Source of the DNA: Verrucomicrobiales bacterium
GTDB taxonomy: Bacteria; Verrucomicrobiota; Verrucomicrobiia; Verrucomicrobiales; DEV007
NCBI GenBank assembly: GCA_024638765.1
Contig: JAHEJT010000032.1
Span: forward strand, 1 to 36,471
Length of the DNA: 36,471 nt
Direction: 5' to 3'
Shown here: positions 32,053 to 36,471 of the stretch, piece after piece
How the letters are laid out: every line of letters starts with the position of its first letter
Numbering within the stretch: the first letter of the stretch is position 1
The notes under the pieces: model-generated
What the model was told of the DNA's origin: nothing
Database searches by the model: none
What the model saw: the letters and a program-made list of their open reading frames with translations, nothing else
Translations under genes and position numbers: made by a program

Positions 32053-33468
32053 ATGAAAACGAAAAAAGTATTCTTTACATCGTTCGGGATGGCAGTGGGC
32101 GCAGGGCTCCTCGCCTCCCTGATCCACACGGATCCAGTCCAGGCAGGAGGCGGCGTTCACTGCGGCACCTGTCCGCCGCCCGGTCCGGTCCAGTTGCAAA
32201 CCCAGATCGACCGTCCTCTGCTACTGAGTCATGGAGGCGCGCAGGAGGTCGTCGTCAAAATCGATCTCCGGGCGATTCCGCATGTCCACGGAAAACGCAG
32301 TCCGTTGAATATTGCAGTGGTGCTCGACCGCTCCGGCTCCATGGCAGGTAAGAAACTGGAGCAGGCCAAGCAAGCCGCCGCCATGCTGGTGGATCAACTG
32401 GCGCCCGAGGATATTTTTTCCCTGGTCGCCTATGAAACGGATGTGGAGGTCCTCGTGCCCGCCACCCGGGTGCAAGACAAGCGTCGCCTGCATCGCGCCA
32501 TTGAGCGCATTCATTCCGGCGGCAGCACCGCCCTCTATGCCGGCGTCGAGTGCGGCGCCCGCGAGCTGGAGGAATTCCTGTCCGATCGCCGAATCAACCG
32601 GGTCCTGCTCCTCTCGGACGGGCTGGCCAATGTCGGGCCCAGTTCGAATCGGGAAATCGCGAATCTTGGCCGGCGCATTGCGCGCGACGGCATCGCGGTG
32701 ACCACGATCGGCCTTGGCAACGATTACAACGAAGATCTCATGGCGGCGCTCGCGGAAGCCAGCGATGCCAATTATTATTTCGTCCAGGACGTCGAGAAGC
32801 TGGATGAAGTGTTCGCCTCCGAGCTTGGAGAACTGCAGAGCATCGTGGCGCGCCGGATCATTGTCGAAGTCACCGTCCCCGAGGGAGTGACCGCGATGGA
32901 ATTCATGGGACGGCCGGAAAGATTCGAGGGCCGCAAAGGCAGTATCTCCTTTAGTCAACTTGCCGGCGCCCAGAATCGGTACGTGCTCCTCAAGTGCCGT
33001 GTCGACCCGGCACGCGTCTCAGAGATCGACAGAATCGCCGAGGTGGAGCTGCGGTACGCCAACGAATTGGAAAAAGACGCTCCCACCGTGGTCGCGCGGA
33101 CCGCGGCCGGTGTCGGGGTGACAAGTGATGCCGCGCTCGCCGCGAAATCCGAGGACAAAGAAGTCTTGGTGGAAGCTGAGATCATGATGAACGCCCTCGC
33201 GACCGAGCGCGCCATCGCGCTTGCGGACCACGGTAAATACAGGGAAGCCGGCGACGCGGTCGATTCCCAGATTCGCCATCTCTCGATCGTCAAGCAAGCC
33301 GCTCCCCAGGCGCGGCAGGACGAGATCCAGGAGGAGATCGATCTGCTGGAATCGAACCGGGCCGAGTTCGGCGATGACGGTCTCACGAAGGAAGGCAGAA
33401 AAGTGCTTCAGTGGAATTCTTATCAGAGAAAGAACTCCAAGACGTCGTTGAAATCCGCCACCAAATAG
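32053..33468 (+). CDS. Secreted von Willebrand factor A domain protein
   Basis: This 471-residue protein has a signal peptide (MKTKKVFFTSFGMAVGAGLL, cleavage after the VQAGG region), then a short Cys/Pro motif HCGTCPPPG. A VWA domain (about 84-265) follows with a complete MIDAS site: Asp92, Ser94, Ser96 in DRSGSM, Thr159 in GGSTAL, Asp189 in LSDG. The C-terminal half is a beta-rich region followed by a charged helical segment. Similar VWA proteins occur widely in PVC bacteria and are thought to mediate cell-surface protein interactions; the role here is unknown. A terminator-like hairpin follows, so it is likely separate from the kinase gene downstream. Confidence 0.92.
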   Translation: MKTKKVFFTSFGMAVGAGLLASLIHTDPVQAGGGVHCGTCPPPGPVQLQTQIDRPLLLSHGGAQEVVVKIDLRAIPHVHGKRSPLNIAVVLDRSGSMAGKKLEQAKQAAAMLVDQLAPEDIFSLVAYETDVEVLVPATRVQDKRRLHRAIERIHSGGSTALYAGVECGARELEEFLSDRRINRVLLLSDGLANVGPSSNREIANLGRRIARDGIAVTTIGLGNDYNEDLMAALAEASDANYYFVQDVEKLDEVFASELGELQSIVARRIIVEVTVPEGVTAMEFMGRPERFEGRKGSISFSQLAGAQNRYVLLKCRVDPARVSEIDRIAEVELRYANELEKDAPTVVARTAAGVGVTSDAALAAKSEDKEVLVEAEIMMNALATERAIALADHGKYREAGDAVDSQIRHLSIVKQAAPQARQDEIQEEIDLLESNRAEFGDDGLTKEGRKVLQWNSYQRKNSKTSLKSATK

Positions 33469-33512
33469 ACCTTGATGACGCCGGCGCAAGAAAAACGGCG
33501 TCTGCGCCAGGC

Positions 33513-33548
33513 CGGGCGGCTCTTCATCGGGCCGCCCGTTCGCCTTTT
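33513..33548 (+). terminator. Intrinsic terminator after the VWA gene
   Basis: An 8-bp perfect stem CGGGCGGC (33513-33520) / GCCGCCCG (33531-33538) with a 10-base loop is followed by TTCGCCTTTT. A second short hairpin GGCGCA/TGCGCC (33483-33508) lies just upstream. Confidence 0.65.
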
Positions 33549-33583
33549 CAGGAAAGAGATGGTATTTTGCCGATAACCAACCG

Positions 33584-35533
33584 ATGAAGAAACTGGTCGC
33601 CATATTTCTTTTGGCCGTCCTCGTGCCCAGCATGATACTGGGTTGGCTGGCGGTGCGGTCGCTGCGCGATCAGGAACTGGTGGTGCAGAGTCAACGGGCG
33701 CTGCTGCACCAAGGCGCCACCGATGCGCTGGCCGCGGATGTGGTCGTCTTTATGGACGATATTCGCGTCTACTTTCGCCAGGAGGTGGAGGAGTTGCTCG
33801 CCCAACGGGGTCCTGACGCCCTGGCGCGTGATTTTGATAATGTCATCCGCTCTCGCTGGGCCCAGGTGGAGGTCGGCGCCGTAGTCAGCCTGGCCGGCGA
33901 ATTGATATCGCCGCGCGCGGATTCGCGGGACCCGCGGATTCAACAATTCCGGGCGTTCAACGAATCGTTTCTGACCAATCGTGACGTCGTCGAGGTGTAC
34001 AAAGCGGCGCCGCCCCAGGCCGCCACCATCGCCGTGGATCTCGAGGAAATGGACGAAGGCGCGCGCGAGGAAAGGGCGCAGGTAGCGGGCGCCGCAGACC
34101 AGGCGCGCGCTTCTTCGTACTCCAGCATAGGGAAAGAGAAAGTCAGCGTGCTCAGCGAAAAGCTGTTCTCGCGGACTTCGGAGAAGAAGCAAGCGGCAGT
34201 CCAGCAGCAAAGTGCAGAGCCGAGCGCGGGACTGAAGGCCAGGAGCATTCAGCCCTACAGCCAAGTGGACGACGTCCAGATTGCGCAGGAGGTGCTCGAT
34301 ATCAACGCCAGCCCGTGGTCCAATCTGATGACCCGGACCGGCGCCTTCCGGGAGCTGATCGGTGAGGAGCGCGAAGGCGCCTTCAGCCGATTCCATCAGA
34401 ACGCGCTGCACATCCTCGTCTGGTTCCGGCCCCAGACAGTACCGGACCGCGTCTTTTGCGCGCAATTGGATCTGGAAATGCTCAAGGAAGAGCTGGGAAA
34501 GATCGTCAGCGGGTATAATCCCACCCGGAAAACGAAGGAAGTCTGCCTGGCCCTGCTCGAGGAAAAAGGCAATCCCATCGCGATGAACGTTTCCGGATTC
34601 ACGACCGACTGGAAGCAGCCCTTCGTGGCCAGTGAGATCGGCGAAATCCTGCCCCACTGGGAGGTGTCCGCCTATCTGCTGCAGCCGGGCAGGCTGGGGG
34701 ATGCCGCCCGCGTGGTGCGTTTTACGCTGGGCCTCCTGATCTTTGTCCTCATAGCCGCGATCGGTTTTGGGAGTCTGCTCATCTTTCTGGACTTGGGCAG
34801 GCAGATGAAGCTGGCGCGTCAAAAAACGGACTTCGTCAGCAATGTCAGTCACGAATTGAAAACGCCGCTGACGTCGATCCGCATGTTCTCGGATCTGCTC
34901 AGTGAGAGCCCGGACGCGCCTGCCCAGAAGACAAAAGAATACGCCGGCGTCATCAGTTCCGAAGCGGCGCGGTTGACCCGGCTGATCAACAATCTCCTGG
35001 ATTTTTCCCGGATGGAGCGTGGCGACAACAAATACAAATTTGAGGAAATCGACCTCGTTCCCCTGGTCCATGAGACTGCCGAGCATTATCGCCCGCATCT
35101 CCAGTCCCAGGGAATCGCTTTGAGCGTCGGTAATGGCGATATCAGCCGGCTGCCGGTGCGTGCTGATCGCGACGCGGTATCCCAGGTGCTGCTCAACTTG
35201 ATTTCCAACGCGGAAAAGTACGGGGGCGATGCGCGGCAAATCGATATCGAGATCGTGCCGGTCGACGGGCATGCCGAAGTGCGCGTCATGGACCGGGGAC
35301 CCGGCATCACGGGCAAGGACCGCGCGCGGATCTTCGAAAAATTTTACCGCGCGGACGACTCCCTGAGCACCGGGATCCAGGGTTCTGGACTGGGACTGAC
35401 GCTGGCGCGGCAGATCGCGCGGGCCCACGGCGGGGACCTGGTTTACCGCGAGCGCAAGGGAGGCGGAAGCAGCTTTGTAATCCGATTGCCATTGTTAAAT
35501 GATAGTGAGGCAGGCGTCCCGCCCGTGACTTGA
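33584..35533 (+). CDS. Membrane sensor histidine kinase with large periplasmic domain
   Basis: A 649-residue two-TM sensor kinase. TM1 lies at about 3-24 and TM2 at about 380-401. Between them is a roughly 350-residue periplasmic domain with no recognised sensor fold and an Ala/Glu/Gln-rich, probably helical stretch around 150-220. The cytoplasmic part has HisKA with the phospho-acceptor His423 in NVSHELKTPL, then HATPase with the N-box Asn542 (LISNAEKY), the G1 Asp570 (VMDRGPG), FEKFYRADD and GSGLGL. There is no HAMP domain: His423 comes only about 22 residues after TM2. The last residues (EAGVPPVT) come from a palindromic repeat. The cognate response regulator begins 61 bases downstream on the same strand. 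Confidence 0.95.
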   Translation: MKKLVAIFLLAVLVPSMILGWLAVRSLRDQELVVQSQRALLHQGATDALAADVVVFMDDIRVYFRQEVEELLAQRGPDALARDFDNVIRSRWAQVEVGAVVSLAGELISPRADSRDPRIQQFRAFNESFLTNRDVVEVYKAAPPQAATIAVDLEEMDEGAREERAQVAGAADQARASSYSSIGKEKVSVLSEKLFSRTSEKKQAAVQQQSAEPSAGLKARSIQPYSQVDDVQIAQEVLDINASPWSNLMTRTGAFRELIGEEREGAFSRFHQNALHILVWFRPQTVPDRVFCAQLDLEMLKEELGKIVSGYNPTRKTKEVCLALLEEKGNPIAMNVSGFTTDWKQPFVASEIGEILPHWEVSAYLLQPGRLGDAARVVRFTLGLLIFVLIAAIGFGSLLIFLDLGRQMKLARQKTDFVSNVSHELKTPLTSIRMFSDLLSESPDAPAQKTKEYAGVISSEAARLTRLINNLLDFSRMERGDNKYKFEEIDLVPLVHETAEHYRPHLQSQGIALSVGNGDISRLPVRADRDAVSQVLLNLISNAEKYGGDARQIDIEIVPVDGHAEVRVMDRGPGITGKDRARIFEKFYRADDSLSTGIQGSGLGLTLARQIARAHGGDLVYRERKGGGSSFVIRLPLLNDSEAGVPPVT

Positions 35534-35562
35534 AAGATAAACAGGCGGGACGCCTGTTTCAC
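35505..35562. repeat. Palindromic repeat, GGCGTCCCGCC core
   Basis: 19-bp inverted arms (35505-35523; 35544-35562) with two mismatches. The element overlaps the 3' end of the kinase gene, encodes its last eight residues and stop, and lies between kinase and regulator. It could hinder read-through between them. Confidence 0.75.
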
Positions 35563-35594
35563 AATTTTCGGAGACCGCGTCAGGAAAGGAACCA

Positions 35595-36323
35595 ATGAAA
35601 TCGAACAAGACAATCCTCATAGTCGAGGATGACACCAGCATTAACTTCGGTCTTAAGGAAGTATTCGAGGGGGAGGGGTTTACCGTCTTAAGCTGTGAAC
35701 GCGGGGATGAGGCTGAGCAACTTCTTGGGAAAGAAAAACCGGACCTGGCGATTCTCGACGTCATGCTTCCCGGCAAGAACGGGTTTGAGATCTGCAAGAG
35801 CATCCGGTCTACCGGGAACACGCTGCCTATCCTCATGCTGACCTCCAAGGGGCAGGAGCTGGACAAAGTTATCGGGTTGGATGCGGGCGCGGACGATTAC
35901 GTGACCAAGCCGTTTGGGGTGCGGGAGCTGGTGGCACGCGTCAACGCGCTGTTGCGGAGAGTCGAGGCGGGAAGCAGTGCAGCTTCCGGTGCGGATGCGC
36001 CCACAGAGGTGGTCCGCGTGGGCGAGGCCTCGGTCGATCCCAAGACGTTCGGGGTGAGCAGGGACGGCGCCGACGAGGTCAATCTCACGGCCAAGGAAAT
36101 GGAGCTACTGCTTTTTCTTGCGCATCATCGTGGCGAAGTCATGAGCCGCGAGCGGATTCTCGACGAAGTGTGGGGCGTGAACTATTACGGGACTACGAGG
36201 ACGCTGGACCAATGCGTCGCGCAGTTGCGCAAAAAGCTCGGAGACAACGGCAGCAAGCCGGCGCATTTGGTGACGGTGCACGGGGTGGGGTATAAGCTGG
36301 TAGCTGCGAGCGTGAGCGAGTAG
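35595..36323 (+). CDS. OmpR/PhoB-family response regulator
   Basis: A 242-residue transcription regulator. The receiver domain has the acidic pocket Glu11/Asp12/Asp13, phospho-acceptor Asp55 in AILDVMLPG, Thr83 in MLTSKGQ and Lys105 in VTKPFG. A winged-helix DNA-binding domain follows (about 140-238) with VNLTAKEMELLLFLAHHRGE and TLDQCVAQLRKKLG. AGGAAAGGA lies four bases before the ATG. It pairs with the kinase directly upstream. The natural end of the fold is near VGYKLV; the last residues AASVSE and the TAG are encoded by an inverted copy of the tandem repeat that follows. No clear operator of its own is visible upstream. Confidence 0.95.
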   Translation: MKSNKTILIVEDDTSINFGLKEVFEGEGFTVLSCERGDEAEQLLGKEKPDLAILDVMLPGKNGFEICKSIRSTGNTLPILMLTSKGQELDKVIGLDAGADDYVTKPFGVRELVARVNALLRRVEAGSSAASGADAPTEVVRVGEASVDPKTFGVSRDGADEVNLTAKEMELLLFLAHHRGEVMSRERILDEVWGVNYYGTTRTLDQCVAQLRKKLGDNGSKPAHLVTVHGVGYKLVAASVSE

Positions 36324-36471
36324 ATCGGATTGGGGATCCGGGGACTCGCTCACCTACGACGGGTACTCGCTCACGCTCGCACCTACGACGGGTACTCGCT
36401 CACGCTCGCACCTACGACGGGTACTCGCTCACGCTCGCACCTACGACGGGTACTCGCTCACGCTCGCACCT
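36300..36471 (+). repeat. 29-bp tandem repeat array with an inverted copy in the preceding gene
   Basis: Three full 29-bp units (36361-36389, 36390-36418, 36419-36447) and a partial one (36448-36471) are identical, preceded by a shortened unit (about 36341-36360). The array runs off the window. Each unit contains TACTCGCTCACGCTCGCA, whose reverse complement is the end of the response regulator gene (36300-36323, one mismatch). There are no spacers, so it is not CRISPR. Confidence 0.9.

Noticed and set aside
31856..32056. 66-residue ORF with GARASRPH and RDARAPT strings
   Set aside because: Translation of a palindromic repeat, a known source of spurious ORFs.
33548..35428. 626-residue ORF antisense to the histidine kinase
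   Set aside because: Shadow frame; the plus strand has all kinase boxes.
36341..36471. Possible CRISPR array
   Set aside because: The units are contiguous 29-bp repeats with no spacers.

Overview
The window looks like Verrucomicrobiota (or a close PVC relative). It is GC-rich and carries Planctomycete-type cytochrome c (PSCyt1), DUF1080, SMP-30, sulfatase and GFSLVELL-type prepilin genes, a combination typical of that group. It also has many intergenic palindromic repeats of several unrelated families. No rRNA, tRNA, transposase or CRISPR array was recognised. No lower-rank assignment can be supported from the sequence alone.

Layout. 1-2.6 kb (+): a Tat-type exported LolA-like protein and an M20 metallopeptidase. 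2.7-18.8 kb (all -): a biosynthetic block made of a tandem type III CoA-transferase, a 4048-residue PKS-NRPS megasynthase and a PAPS-dependent sulfotransferase. 18.8-21.8 kb: a low-density stretch with a pseudopilin, a decayed DUF4010 membrane-protein gene, a two-TM SHOCT protein, three AT-rich promoter islands and a possible small RNA. 21.8-31.8 kb: secreted catabolic genes (DUF1080, SMP-30 lactonase, PSCyt1 cytochrome, two formylglycine sulfatases, a subtilase) plus a methyltransferase/STAS-like pair. 32-36.3 kb (+): a VWA protein and a histidine kinase/response regulator pair, running into a tandem repeat array at the window edge.

Most interesting system. The megasynthase reads KS-AT-DH-cMT-(pseudoKR)-ER-KR-ACP-C-A-PCP. 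This is the order of fungal highly reducing PKS-NRPS hybrids. It ends in neither a thioesterase nor a classical SDR reductase, but in a roughly 370-residue domain resembling cyanobacterial acyl-ACP reductase (AAR, the first enzyme of alkane biosynthesis), including the nucleophilic cysteine. The adenylation-domain code reads DILQFGLVWK, close to the glycine code. Inferred product: a methyl-branched, mostly reduced acyl chain joined to glycine and released reductively as an N-acyl-aminoacetaldehyde or the matching alcohol, which the adjacent sulfotransferase could sulfate.

A second theme is the repeats. At least eight palindromic or tandem elements sit in intergenic gaps. Many abut or overlap stop codons, and in three genes the repeat encodes the last residues of the protein. 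A third is a pair of promoters, about 1.3 kb apart, that share one operator-like palindrome architecture.
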